Positions 52,299 to 61,203 of a stretch of DNA of 64,000 nt are shown in pieces. This DNA comes from Haloferax sulfurifontis ATCC BAA-897. GTDB lineage: Archaea > Halobacteriota > Halobacteria > Halobacteriales > Haloferacaceae. The position numbers were made by a program, and so were the translations under genes. The notes below the pieces were generated by a model. It saw only the letters and a list, made by a program, of their open reading frames with translations. It was not told the DNA's origin and made no database searches. Numbering within the stretch: position 1 is the first letter of the stretch; each line of letters opens with the position of its first letter. Location: contig NZ_AOLM01000018.1 in assembly GCF_000337835.1 (NCBI RefSeq), positions 62,001-126,000 of the forward strand. The letters run 5' to 3'.

Positions 52299-53237
52299 AT
52301 GCCTACCCGCGACCGGTCGCAGTCGTCGGTCGAATCGCTCGCGCTCCTGTGGGCCGCCCGCGAGAGCGGCGTCATCGACGCGCTCACGACGAGCGCCGGC
52401 ACCGCCGAGGCCGTGGCCGAAACCGCCGGCATCGACTCCCGAGCCGCCCGCATCACCGTCGAGGCGCTGGCCGCGATGGGTTTCATCAAGCGCGTCGGCG
52501 ACGAGTACGAGATAACCAACCGCGCGCTCGGCTTCCTCGCCAAGCGCGACGTGCGCTCCATCGGCCGCCTCCCGCACGCGCTCGACCGCTTTTCGCTCTA
52601 CGCCGACCTCCCAGAGACGATGGTGACCGGCGAGTCACCCGCATTTCCGGACGACTGGCTTCGGAACCGACTCGGCGCGCACGACGCCACCGACGAATCG
52701 GTCGTCCGGGCCTGCGTCACCGCCGCGGTCCGCGAGGCCCCCGACGCGACGCGCGTCCTCGACCTCGGCGGCGCGTCGGGCGTCTTCGCCCGCGAGTTCC
52801 GCGCTCGCGGCCGCGACGTGACCCTCGTCGACGACGCGGACACCGTGGAAGTCGTCCGACCGCTCCTCTCGCGCGCCGGCGTGGACCTCGTCGCCGGCGA
52901 CCCGACCGACCCGCCGGCGTCGGGGTTCGGCCTCGTCTTCGCCGGCGACGCCTTCGCCGGGCGCGAGCCCGAGGGGGCGCGAGCACTCGTCGCGGGCGCG
53001 CACGACGCCCTCGAACCCGGCGGGTCGGCGGCGTTCGTCGACAGCCTGCACGGCCGGTGTTCGACCGACGCGACTGCGGGGCGGGCGGTGGACGCACTCG
53101 CGACCGGCCGCGGCGACCTCTACGACGAGTCGACGGTTCGCTCGTGGGTCGAATCGGCCGGATTCGACGGCTGTACGGTCCGAGACGTGCCGGGGACCGA
53201 CCTGCAGGCGGTCGTCGGCGAGCGTGCGGTTGATTAG
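52299..53237 (+). CDS. winged-helix plus SAM-dependent methyltransferase (O-methyltransferase type)
   Basis: 312 residues. An N-terminal winged-helix dimerisation domain (SLALLWAARESGVIDALT, TAEAVAETAGIDSRAARITVEALAAMGFI) precedes a class I methyltransferase with VLDLGGASGVFAREF, VTLVDDADTV and LVFAGDAFAG. The layout resembles plant/bacterial COMT-type O-methyltransferases. The acidic post-I residue is in VTLVDD. Substrate unknown. It precedes pcm by 21 bases, so they may share a transcript. Confidence 0.85.
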   Translation: MPTRDRSQSSVESLALLWAARESGVIDALTTSAGTAEAVAETAGIDSRAARITVEALAAMGFIKRVGDEYEITNRALGFLAKRDVRSIGRLPHALDRFSLYADLPETMVTGESPAFPDDWLRNRLGAHDATDESVVRACVTAAVREAPDATRVLDLGGASGVFAREFRARGRDVTLVDDADTVEVVRPLLSRAGVDLVAGDPTDPPASGFGLVFAGDAFAGREPEGARALVAGAHDALEPGGSAAFVDSLHGRCSTDATAGRAVDALATGRGDLYDESTVRSWVESAGFDGCTVRDVPGTDLQAVVGERAVD

Positions 53238-53258
53238 GACCGACCTCCGAGGTCGACT

Positions 53259-53993
53259 ATGGACAACTCGGTGCTGCGCGACGACATGGTCGACGGCCTG
53301 GAGCACTCCCTGGAGTCGCTCCCGGAAGCCGTCGCCATCGCCATGCGCGGCGTCCCGCGACACGAGTTCGTCACCGACTCGCCGTATCAGAACCGCCCGA
53401 CGGAGCACCGCGACACGAACACGACCATCCTCGCGCCGACGACGGTCGCGCGCCTGCTTTCCGCGCTCGACCCCCGGCCGGACGACGAGGTGCTCGTCGT
53501 CGGCGCGGGCGTCGGCTACACCGCCGCGGTCATCGCCGAAATCGTCGGCGACGCCCGCGTCCACGCGGTCGATATCACGCGCTCGCTCGTCTACGAGGCG
53601 CGCGAGAACCTCCAGCGCGCCGGCTACGGCGGCGTCCTCGTCGACTGCCGCGACGGCGCGGAGGGGCTGGCCGACTACGCGCCGTTCGACCGCATCCTCG
53701 TCGAGGCCTCGGCGGTCCGCCCGCCCGCGCGGCTCCTCGCACAGCTCGCCGACGGCGGCCGACTCGTCATGCCGAAAGGCGTCGGCGAGCAGACGCTCGT
53801 CGCCGTCGAGGACGGCGAGGTGGCCGAGTCGTTCGGCCCGTTGTCGTTCAAACCGCTCCTCGTGGACGGCGAGCAGACGGGGAGCATCGTCAGAAACCGG
53901 ACGCGCCGCGAGGACCCCGAGTACGAGGGCCGAGGCTGGCACGCCGGCCACGGCTGGGAGCAAGAGTGGATCGACTGGAGCGGTCGCGGGTAG
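53259..53993 (+). CDS. pcm: protein-L-isoaspartate O-methyltransferase
   Basis: 244 residues. Signatures: RHEFVTDSPYQNRPTEHRDT (with the pre-motif-I T-S region), VLVVGAGVGYTAAVIAEI (SAM motif I), VHAVDITRSLVYEARENLQ, and FDRILVEASAVRPP. It methylates isoaspartyl residues in damaged proteins to start their repair. The C-terminal extension (WHAGHGWEQEWIDW) is seen in haloarchaeal homologues as I recall them. Confidence 0.92.
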   Translation: MDNSVLRDDMVDGLEHSLESLPEAVAIAMRGVPRHEFVTDSPYQNRPTEHRDTNTTILAPTTVARLLSALDPRPDDEVLVVGAGVGYTAAVIAEIVGDARVHAVDITRSLVYEARENLQRAGYGGVLVDCRDGAEGLADYAPFDRILVEASAVRPPARLLAQLADGGRLVMPKGVGEQTLVAVEDGEVAESFGPLSFKPLLVDGEQTGSIVRNRTRREDPEYEGRGWHAGHGWEQEWIDWSGRG

Positions 53994-54111
53994 ACGAACG
54001 AGCAGGAGGATCGACGCGTCCGCCGGCGTGACAGTCACGGTTCTCCGGGGGCGAGAACCGCCGGCGCACGATTTAGCCGCCGAGCGCGTAGCTACCAGTG
54101 GTGAATCAACC

Positions 54112-54387
54112 ATGGAGAAGAACGTCGGCGGCTACGACCGCATCGCGCGCGCCGTCCTCGGACCGGTACTGATTATCGTCGGGGCGGCGAGTCTCGCGGG
54201 CTTCCTGACCATCGCGGCGGGGACGCTCGGACTCGTCGTCGCGGTCGCGGCGCTCCTCGTCGGAGCGGTCCTCGCGACCACGGCGGTCACCCAGAAGTGC
54301 CCGCTCAACGAACTGCTGGGCTTCAACACCTACGAGGGCGCGACGGCGACCGAGACCGAATCCGCGGGCAAGCCCCGCGCGCAGTGA
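54112..54387 (+). CDS. YgaP-like membrane protein (DUF2892)
   Basis: 91 residues: NVGGYDRIARAVLGPVLI, two membrane helices (about 12-32 and 36-56), then QKCPLNELLGFNTYE with the conserved Cys-Pro-Leu of the DUF2892 family. Often associated with rhodanese domains in bacteria. No rhodanese is adjacent. Function unknown. Confidence 0.85.
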   Translation: MEKNVGGYDRIARAVLGPVLIIVGAASLAGFLTIAAGTLGLVVAVAALLVGAVLATTAVTQKCPLNELLGFNTYEGATATETESAGKPRAQ

Positions 54388-54510
54388 GCTTTTCTTCGAC
54401 ACTCGAACTCGGCCGCGACCGACGAGAGCGGTGATGCTGACCCGACTGTTATCAGATTGAATAACTAGCGGGAAACAGCTTTTGCGTCGCTCCAGAGACC
54501 GGACGTAGCG

Positions 54511-55842
54511 ATGACGCCACCACTCCCGACGCGGGAACAGCTCCCGGACGACCTGATCGAACGGGCCAACTGGGTCGGGTGGCGAACACGGACGTGCGAC
54601 GGCGAGGAGCGGCCGGTCCCGTGCGACGCGACCGGCGACCCCGCGTCGGTGACAGACGCGTCGGCGCGGACGACGTTCGAGGAAGCGCTCGCGCGCGTCC
54701 GAGGCGGCCCCGCCGACGGCGTGGGCTACGTCTTCACCGACGCCGACCCGTTCGTCGGTATCGAACTCGACAACTGCCGCGACACCGAGACCGGCGCGAC
54801 CGAGGCGTGGGCGCAGACGCTCGTCGACCGGCTCGACTCCTACACGGAAGTCAGTCCCTCGGGGACGGGCTACCGCGTGATTGTCCGCGGGACGCTCCCG
54901 CCGGGACGCACCCGAGCCGACGCCCTCGAACTCTCGGCCGGCGCGCGGTTCTGTCCCGTGACGGGCGACCGCGTCGACGGCGCGCCCGCGGCGGTCGCCG
55001 AGCGAAGCGACGCGCTCGCGGGGGTTCACGGCGCGTACGTCGAAGCCGGCCCCGAGCCGTCGCGGACTCCGACAATCGGCCCGGACGCTCCGGCGGCCGA
55101 CCCAGTCCACTCGGACCCAGCCACACCGGAATCGGACCGAGCGCCCGCCGACGCGCGCCTCAACGAACTGAGCGGGCCGGGCAACGACCTCGCCGACGAC
55201 GAGGTCGTCCGCCGCGCTTCGAACGCCGTCAACGGCGTGACGTTCACCCGCCTGTGGCGGGGCGACGCGAGCGGCTACGACGACCGCGACGAGGCGGACG
55301 CGGCGCTGTGTTCGATTCTCGCGTTCTGGACGGCCGGCGACGCGCGACAGATGTGTCGCCTGTTTCGAGACTCCGGGCTCTTCCGGCCGGCGTGGGACGA
55401 AGTGGCGCACGCGGACGGCTCGACCTACGGCGCGAAGACGGTCCAGCGGGCGGTTCGGGAGACGAGCGAGTTCTACGACCCGTCAGGCTGGTCCAGCGCG
55501 GTTCGGCGGTCGCCGACGCCCTCGGACGACGACCGACCGGGAGACGAACCCGCCGACGACGCGGCGAGTGAACCGCAGGAGCCGCAGGGGCCGCCGCCGA
55601 CCGCCACGTCGCCCATCGGTGAGCGCGGGTCGTTCGACCGGCTCGACGAGCTCCGAGCGCGGCTCGACGAGGTCGCCGGCGAGAACGAACGACTCCGCGA
55701 CGAACTCGACGCGGAGCGGGAGCGACGGCGCGCCCTCGAATCGGGGATGTGCGACACCGGCGCGGGAGAGAGTGAAGAAGGGAGAGACGGAGACGAACGC
55801 GCGGGACGCGGCTGGTCGTTGTTCGGCTGGTTCCGGCCGTGA
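54511..55842 (+). CDS. NrS-1-polymerase-like (PrimPol-type) protein with coiled-coil tail
   Basis: 443 residues. The N-terminal domain (~15-180: WVGWRTR, DGVGYVFTDADPFVGIELDNC, EVSPSGTGYRVIVRG) resembles the archaeo-eukaryotic primase-polymerase fold seen in phage NrS-1 polymerase. Residues about 220-330 resemble its helical bundle (DEADAALCSILAFWTAGDARQMCRLFRDSGL). A disordered region, a coiled coil (~380-420) and a Trp-rich tip (WSLFGWFRP) follow. No helicase domain. At the metal site the usual D-x-D appears as E85-L-D87. Possibly provirus-derived; nothing viral is adjacent. Role unknown. Confidence 0.72.
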   Translation: MTPPLPTREQLPDDLIERANWVGWRTRTCDGEERPVPCDATGDPASVTDASARTTFEEALARVRGGPADGVGYVFTDADPFVGIELDNCRDTETGATEAWAQTLVDRLDSYTEVSPSGTGYRVIVRGTLPPGRTRADALELSAGARFCPVTGDRVDGAPAAVAERSDALAGVHGAYVEAGPEPSRTPTIGPDAPAADPVHSDPATPESDRAPADARLNELSGPGNDLADDEVVRRASNAVNGVTFTRLWRGDASGYDDRDEADAALCSILAFWTAGDARQMCRLFRDSGLFRPAWDEVAHADGSTYGAKTVQRAVRETSEFYDPSGWSSAVRRSPTPSDDDRPGDEPADDAASEPQEPQGPPPTATSPIGERGSFDRLDELRARLDEVAGENERLRDELDAERERRRALESGMCDTGAGESEEGRDGDERAGRGWSLFGWFRP

Positions 55843-55874
55843 CCGCCGCTATCTCGGCTGTGTACTGAGCGAGT

Positions 55875-56978
55875 TCACGATTTGAGTCCGCTTCCGGTGA
55901 GCGGTACGACCACGTCGGCGTCGCGGTCGAGGACGCCCGAGAGCCGCAGTTCGCGGAGCGCCGCGGGCGCGACGGCGCAGGTCGGCTCCGTGTAGAAGCC
56001 GTGGCGGTGGAGCCGGTCGAGCTCGTCTTCGACCGCGTCGGCCGACAGGGCGATGGCGTCGCCGCCGGTGTCGTCGAGCGCCTCGTGAATCTCGGCCTCG
56101 CGGACGGGGTCGAGAATCTGGATGCCGTCGGCGACGTCGTTCGTCTCGTCGGCCGTGTGGTGGCGGGCGTCGGCGATGGGCGAGTAGCCGGCGGCCTGCG
56201 CGCCGTACAGTTCGGGCATCCGGTCGGTCCACCCCGCCTCGTAGAGCGCGCGGAAGCCGCGGTACGCGCCGAGGAAGAGCGTCCCGTGGCCCAGCGGCGT
56301 GACGACCGCGTCGGGGACCGACCAGTCGCGCTGGGCGGCGATTTCGTAGGCGACGGTGGCCGTGCCCGCGAAGAACGCGGGGTTCCACGCGTGGCTCGCG
56401 TACCACGCGTCGTCGGCCTCGACGGCCTCGACGCAGGCGTCGGTCACGGCCTGTCTGGAGCCCTCGATTCGGACGGGCTTCGCCCCGGCGCGCTCGATGG
56501 CGCGGACCTTCGAGGGCTTGACCGACGCGGGGACGTAGATTTCGGCGTCGATGCCGGCGCGGGCGGCGTAGGTGGCGACGGCGGCCCCCGCGTTGCCCGA
56601 GGAGTCCTCGACGACGCGCTCGACGCCGAGTTCGGACGCGAGAGACAGCATCGTCGTCGCGCCGCGGTCCTTGAACGAACCGGAGGGAAAGACGTACTCC
56701 AGTTTGAACGAGGCCTCCCACTCCGCGGCGTCGACGAGGGGCGTCATCCCCTCGCCGAGGCTGGCGTGCGGCTCCGTCGGGAGGAAGTCGTCGAACGCCC
56801 AGAGACCGTCGCGGTAGTCGAGGTCGGCGTCGGTCGGGTCGGCCGCCGACGGCGTCGGGTCGGCCGCGAAGTCGAGCGGCTCGCCGCAGGCACAGCGCCA
56901 GCGCCACGCGTCGTAGGTCTCGCCGCAGGCGTCGCACGCGAGTCGGAGCCGGGTCGGGAGTTCGGGTGATGTCGTCAT
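55875..56978 (-). CDS. thrC: threonine synthase-family PLP enzyme
   Basis: 367 residues. An N-terminal zinc ribbon (CDAC at 15-18, CAC at 29-31) and a fold type II PLP domain with K103 in GSFKDRGAT, SSGNAGAAVATYAARAG and the C-terminal PLTGSGLK. Threonine synthase converts O-phosphohomoserine to threonine, but paralogues of this type also make cysteate or act in other β/γ-replacements, so the substrate is probable, not proven. ATG 56978 starts just before the ribbon. Confidence 0.85.
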   Translation of the reverse strand: MTTSPELPTRLRLACDACGETYDAWRWRCACGEPLDFAADPTPSAADPTDADLDYRDGLWAFDDFLPTEPHASLGEGMTPLVDAAEWEASFKLEYVFPSGSFKDRGATTMLSLASELGVERVVEDSSGNAGAAVATYAARAGIDAEIYVPASVKPSKVRAIERAGAKPVRIEGSRQAVTDACVEAVEADDAWYASHAWNPAFFAGTATVAYEIAAQRDWSVPDAVVTPLGHGTLFLGAYRGFRALYEAGWTDRMPELYGAQAAGYSPIADARHHTADETNDVADGIQILDPVREAEIHEALDDTGGDAIALSADAVEDELDRLHRHGFYTEPTCAVAPAALRELRLSGVLDRDADVVVPLTGSGLKS

Positions 56979-56998
56979 GAACGTAAGTGGGTGGTGTC

Positions 56999-57036
56999 TA
57001 GCGTGGAGTCGGGGTGTCGGTAGCGTGGAGTCGGGG
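56999..57036. repeat. short tandem duplication
   Basis: TAGCGTGGAGTCGGGG occurs at 56999-57014 and 57021-57036 (22-bp period) in the gap between the threonine synthase-like gene and the aspartoacylase-like gene, immediately before the stop of the latter. Probably a replication-slippage product. Confidence 0.8.
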
Positions 57037-57037
57037 G

Positions 57038-57994
57038 TCAGTACGTGTCGAGGTCGATGCCGACGGAACAGACGTACTCGCCGGAGGCGACCTGCGGGAG
57101 GCGGCGCGCGCGCCAGAAGACGCCGTCGTGGTCGGCGGTGACGCGGGCTTTGAGCTTGCCGAACACGTCGGTCACCTCGAAGACGACGTCGCCGGCGGAG
57201 ACGCGCTCGCCGAGGTCGCGTTTGAACCGGACGAGGCCGCCGACCGGCGAGCCGTACTGGTCGAAGCCGCGGGCGCGGGTCTGGGCTTTCAGCTCCACGT
57301 CGCCGTCGAGGAAGTCGTAGCCGCGGAGGACGTTGTAGACGCCGCGGACGCCCTTCTCGATGCTCTCTTCGTCCCACCCGACACAGCCGCCGAGTTCGGG
57401 GTCGATAGTCGGGATGCCGGCGTCGGGGGCGGCGCGGGCGAGCTGGCCGTCGGGACCTTTCTGGTCGAGGACGTAGCCGCACCCGAACGTCTTGGCGAGC
57501 CGGAGGCACTTGGCGTGCATCCGGTGGTGGCGGCCACAGCGGACGCGGACCTCGTCTATCATCCGGCTCGTCGAGCCCTGATGGAGGTCGACGATGAGGT
57601 CGGCGTCGCGGGCGGCGGCGAACGTCGCGGCCGCGATGCGCTCCGAGGAGGTGCCGCGCTCGTCGCCGGGGTACGCCCGGTTCATCTTCGTGTCGTCTAT
57701 CGGATTGCGGTGCTGTGCGACCTGAAAGGCGTGGTAGTTGACGATGCCGACGACGAGAATCGCCCCGGATATCTCCGCGGGGTCGAGTTGCGGGACGACC
57801 CGCTGGATGACGCCGACGCCGTTGAGTTCGTCTCCGTCCGAGGCCGCCTGCATGTAGAGCGTCTTGCCCGACGACGCGCCGTTGATGACGGCGACGGGCA
57901 GGCCGACGCTCCCGCCGTCGCGGGACTCGCCGACTTCGAGGCGGCCCACGTCCATCTCCCCGGGGGCCGCACTCGCCGTTCCCAAGGTAATCAT
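57038..57994 (-). CDS. succinylglutamate desuccinylase/aspartoacylase-family zinc hydrolase
   Basis: 318 residues with AstE/ASPA features: VAVINGASSGKTLYMQAASDGDELNG (H-x-x-E variant as Asp-Glu context), ILVVGIVNYHAFQ, NRAYPGD, and DLIVDLHQGSTSRM with a metal His. A C-terminal β domain ends in VGIDLDTY. It deacylates N-acyl amino acids or related amides. Substrate not determined. Encoded just upstream of the threonine synthase-like gene on the same strand and probably co-transcribed with it. Confidence 0.82.
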   Translation of the reverse strand: MITLGTASAAPGEMDVGRLEVGESRDGGSVGLPVAVINGASSGKTLYMQAASDGDELNGVGVIQRVVPQLDPAEISGAILVVGIVNYHAFQVAQHRNPIDDTKMNRAYPGDERGTSSERIAAATFAAARDADLIVDLHQGSTSRMIDEVRVRCGRHHRMHAKCLRLAKTFGCGYVLDQKGPDGQLARAAPDAGIPTIDPELGGCVGWDEESIEKGVRGVYNVLRGYDFLDGDVELKAQTRARGFDQYGSPVGGLVRFKRDLGERVSAGDVVFEVTDVFGKLKARVTADHDGVFWRARRLPQVASGEYVCSVGIDLDTY

Positions 57995-58065
57995 ACCGCC
58001 AACCTCGGACCCGTCTCCCTTTAGGGGTTCGGTCCGTTGAAGCCCCCGAGGAAAGCGTTGCCGCT

Positions 58066-58383
58066 ATGGTCTCGCGGCCGCAACCGGCGAGCGTGACAGA
58101 CGACGTTCCCGAACGGCCGCCGACGGGGGGACTGGTGCAGGCGCTGGACGTGCCGCGAAACGCCGCTATCGGGGCGGCCGTCGGTCTCGCCTTGGCCGCC
58201 GTCGCCTATCTCTTTCGGGTGCTCGAACTGTTCGGCCCCTTCGCCGGCACCCGCGAGTACCCGATACTCGGCCCCGAGGGCTGGTTCCTCCTCCTCGCGT
58301 TCGTCCTCGCGTCCGCGACGGCACTGCTCGTCGCGACGGTGCTGACGCTCGTCTCCGCGTATCGGCTGAGTAAGACGCTCTGA
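58066..58383 (+). CDS. small two-helix membrane protein
   Basis: 105 residues. A polar N-terminus rich in Pro (to ~30), then hydrophobic helices at about 33-55 and 70-98, ending AYRLSKTL. It resembles a haloarchaea-specific family (possibly DUF7536). No function known. Divergent from the aspartoacylase-like gene and convergent with the PhoU/TrkA-C gene. Confidence 0.75.
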   Translation: MVSRPQPASVTDDVPERPPTGGLVQALDVPRNAAIGAAVGLALAAVAYLFRVLELFGPFAGTREYPILGPEGWFLLLAFVLASATALLVATVLTLVSAYRLSKTL

Positions 58384-58444
58384 GTCGTCGACTCCGGCGG
58401 TTCGGCCTCGGGCTCGGACTCGGTCAGGGCGGGGCGGGGCCGGC

Positions 58445-59653
58445 CTACTCGTCGAACTCGCGCTCGTCGCCGACGAGTTCGCCCAGTCGCTCCGCCCCGG
58501 CGCGGGTCCCCTTGGCGATGATGAGGTCGCCGCCGTGGAGCCGCGTTTCCGACCCCGGGGAGACGACCCACTCGCGGCCGCCGGCCCGGCGGACCGCGAT
58601 GACGCGCATCCCCGTCTCCGTCTTGACGCGCCGGTCGCCGAGGGTCGCCTCCGCGAGGTCGCTCGACGGGGCGACCCGCAGGCGGATGATGACCTCGTCG
58701 GACTCCTTGACCGCGGCGGCGACGACGGGGTGGGCGTCGATGCCGCGGAGGACGCCCTCGGCGATTTCGAGCGCGGCGTCGGAAATCATCTCGGTCGCGC
58801 TCGCCAGTTGGACGAGTCCACGGAGCGACACGGGGTCTTCGACCCGGCTCGCCGCGCGGAGCGTCCACGCCTCGAACCGGGACTTGAGCGCGTCAACCTC
58901 GGCTTCGAGTTCCTCGACCTCCTCGGCGACGCCCTCGCTGTCGAACAGCACCGCGCCGTAGGCGAGGTCGACCGCGAGCTCGCTCATGTCCTTCATCAGG
59001 ACGATGGAGTCGACGGCGCGTTCGAGGTCCTCGATGGTCGGCTCGGGCACGTCCGGCGGGTCGTACCGGAGCCCGGTGGCGGCCTCGTGGACGGTCTGGA
59101 GACCGTCGTCGCGGCCGCGGAGGAGGAGCACGTCGCCGGCGCGGAGCGTCGTCTCGTGGTCGGGGTTGGTCACCCACTCGCCGGCGCGGTGGATGGCGAC
59201 GACGCGGACGCCCGTCTCGGTCTCCATGTTGATGTCGCCGAGGTCGCGGCCCGCGTACGGCGACTCGTCGGTGAGTTCGCACCGAATCGTCGTCTCGACG
59301 GCCTCGGGGAGCGCCGCTCGGATGGCGTCCGGGAGGCCGATGTCCTCGATGACGACCTTGGCGATGTCGCCCGCGGCGTCCGAAATCTTCTCGGCCGCGC
59401 CGACGACGCCGAGGACGGGCGCGAGTTCCTCGGCGTCCTCGGGGCTACGAGCGGCCATCATCAGGCTCATACGCGCCTGTAGCTGGAGGATGTCCATCCG
59501 CTCTTCGAGGTCGAGGACCTCGGCCGCGAGGTCGTCGTTAGCGTGGAGGACGGCGGAGTACGAGAGGTCGATGAGTAACTCCGCGGTGTCTTTCATCTCG
59601 GCGAGGACGGCCTTGACGCTGACAGGCTCGTACTCGATGTCCTCCGGATTCAT
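58445..59653 (-). CDS. duplicated PhoU-like/TrkA-C potassium-channel accessory protein
   Basis: 402 residues built of two repeats. Each has a PhoU-like helical part (LAEMKDTAELLIDLSYSAVLHAND; LMKDMSELAVDLAYGAVLFD) and a TrkA-C/RCK_C β domain (ETETGVRVVAIHRAGEWVTNP...LRAGDVLLLRG; KTETGMRVIAVRRAGGREWVV...LHGGDLIIAKG). RCK_C domains bind nucleotides or ions and gate K+ channels; this protein has no membrane or Rossmann domain. ATG 59653 follows family length; a longer frame adds a doubtful leader. Confidence 0.87.
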   Translation of the reverse strand: MNPEDIEYEPVSVKAVLAEMKDTAELLIDLSYSAVLHANDDLAAEVLDLEERMDILQLQARMSLMMAARSPEDAEELAPVLGVVGAAEKISDAAGDIAKVVIEDIGLPDAIRAALPEAVETTIRCELTDESPYAGRDLGDINMETETGVRVVAIHRAGEWVTNPDHETTLRAGDVLLLRGRDDGLQTVHEAATGLRYDPPDVPEPTIEDLERAVDSIVLMKDMSELAVDLAYGAVLFDSEGVAEEVEELEAEVDALKSRFEAWTLRAASRVEDPVSLRGLVQLASATEMISDAALEIAEGVLRGIDAHPVVAAAVKESDEVIIRLRVAPSSDLAEATLGDRRVKTETGMRVIAVRRAGGREWVVSPGSETRLHGGDLIIAKGTRAGAERLGELVGDEREFDE

Positions 59654-59829
59654 GCGCCCGCCTTCACGACGGGACGGCAAAAGGCTTGCCAGGAATAGTG
59701 GTGCCACCGTGGTTCGAACGAACTACGCCGCCGACGTATATGACTGCGAGGGTCGCCCGAGCGGCGCGCGCGGCGCGGCTCGGGAACACCGTATAAATGG
59801 CCCGAAAACAACGACAATCGTCGAACACT

Positions 59830-59898
59830 ATGTTAGACAGCAACAGTCGCCGAAATCGACAGACGGAACTGCCTTCGTATGTGTATGGCGGTCGATAA
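59830..59898 (+). CDS. candidate 22-residue ORF in the citrate synthase upstream region
   Basis: MLDSNSRRNRQTELPSYVYG and two more residues, ending in TAA. A clear TATA box (GTATAAATGG near 59790-59799) lies 31-40 bases upstream of its ATG, better placed for this ORF than for citrate synthase. Composition differs from the GC-rich surroundings. Could be a genuine micro-protein, a leader peptide or an RNA. Evidence is thin. Confidence 0.3.
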   Translation: MLDSNSRRNRQTELPSYVYGGR

Positions 59899-59951
59899 CA
59901 TATGAGTGAAAACGATAACGCTTTTTTGATATGGTAGGCAACGTTCTGGGT

Positions 59952-61091
59952 ATGTCAGGCGAACTGAAGCGGGGGCTGGAAGGTGTGCTGGTCACCGAAT
60001 CGAAGCTCAGTTTCATCGACGGCGACGCGGGACAACTCGTTTACTGCGGGTACGATATCGAAGACCTCGCACGGGACGCAAGCTACGAGGAAGTGCTCTA
60101 TCTCCTGTGGCACGGGGAGCTTCCGACGCGCGAGGAACTCGACGCGTTCTCCGACGAGCTCGCGGCCCACCGCGGCCTCGACGACGGCGTCCTCGACGTG
60201 GCGCGCGAACTCGCCGAGCAGGACGAGTCGCCGATGGCGGCGCTCCGAACGCTCGTCTCCGCGATGTCGGCGTACGACGAAAACGCCGACTTCGAGGACG
60301 TGACCGACCGCGAGGTCAACCTCGAAAAGGCAAAGCGCATCACGGCGAAGATGCCGTCGGTGCTGGCGGCCTACGCCCGCTTCCGTCGCGGCGACGACTA
60401 CGTCGAGCCCGAAGAGAGCCTGAACCACGCGGCGAACTTCCTCTACATGCTCAACGGCGAGGAGCCGAACGAGGTGCTCGCCGAGACGTTCGACATGGCG
60501 CTCGTGCTCCACGCCGACCACGGCCTGAACGCCTCGACGTTCTCCGCGATGGTCACGTCCTCGACGCTTTCCGACCTCTACAGCGCGGTCACGTCGGCCA
60601 TCGGAACGCTCTCGGGGTCGCTCCACGGCGGCGCGAACGCGAACGTCATGCGGATGCTGAAGGACGTCGACGACAGCGACATGGACCCCACCGAGTGGGT
60701 CGAAGACGCTCTCGACCGCGGCGAGCGCGTCGCCGGGTTCGGCCACCGCGTCTACAACGTCAAGGACCCCCGCGCGAAGATTCTCGGCGCGAAGTCCGAG
60801 GCGCTCGGCGAGGCCGCCGGCGACATGAAGTGGTACGAGATGTCGGTCGCCATCGAGGAGTACATCGGCGAGGAGAAGGGTCTCGCGCCGAACGTGGACT
60901 TCTACTCCGCGTCGACGTACTACCAGATGGGCATCCCCATCGACCTCTACACCCCCATCTTCGCCGTCTCGCGCGCCGGCGGCTGGATTGCGCACGTCCT
61001 CGAACAGTACGAGGACAACCGTCTCATCCGCCCCCGCGCCCGCTACACCGGCGAGAAGGACCTCGACTTCCCGTCGGTCGACGAGCGATAG
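59952..61091 (+). CDS. citZ: citrate synthase
   Basis: 379 residues, the length of the known H. volcanii enzyme. Catalytic regions: VLHADHGLNASTFSAMVTSS, SLHGGANANVMRML and FGHRVYNVKDPRAK with the two active-site histidines, and the Asp in ENVDFYS-like APNVDFYSASTYY. It condenses acetyl-CoA with oxaloacetate at the start of the TCA cycle. ATG 59952 selected over ATG 59931. A TATA-like TTTTTTGATAT (59923-59933) lies 19-29 bases upstream. Confidence 0.96.
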   Translation: MSGELKRGLEGVLVTESKLSFIDGDAGQLVYCGYDIEDLARDASYEEVLYLLWHGELPTREELDAFSDELAAHRGLDDGVLDVARELAEQDESPMAALRTLVSAMSAYDENADFEDVTDREVNLEKAKRITAKMPSVLAAYARFRRGDDYVEPEESLNHAANFLYMLNGEEPNEVLAETFDMALVLHADHGLNASTFSAMVTSSTLSDLYSAVTSAIGTLSGSLHGGANANVMRMLKDVDDSDMDPTEWVEDALDRGERVAGFGHRVYNVKDPRAKILGAKSEALGEAAGDMKWYEMSVAIEEYIGEEKGLAPNVDFYSASTYYQMGIPIDLYTPIFAVSRAGGWIAHVLEQYEDNRLIRPRARYTGEKDLDFPSVDER

Positions 61092-61203
61092 GCGACGCGT
61101 CGCACGCGACTTTTTCCCGTTCCCCGTCACCCGGAGCGACGCGTCGCCCGCCGGGGGCGCTCCCGCTTCCGTCTCCGCCGTCCGTCGTCCGAGCGCGCCT
61201 CGC

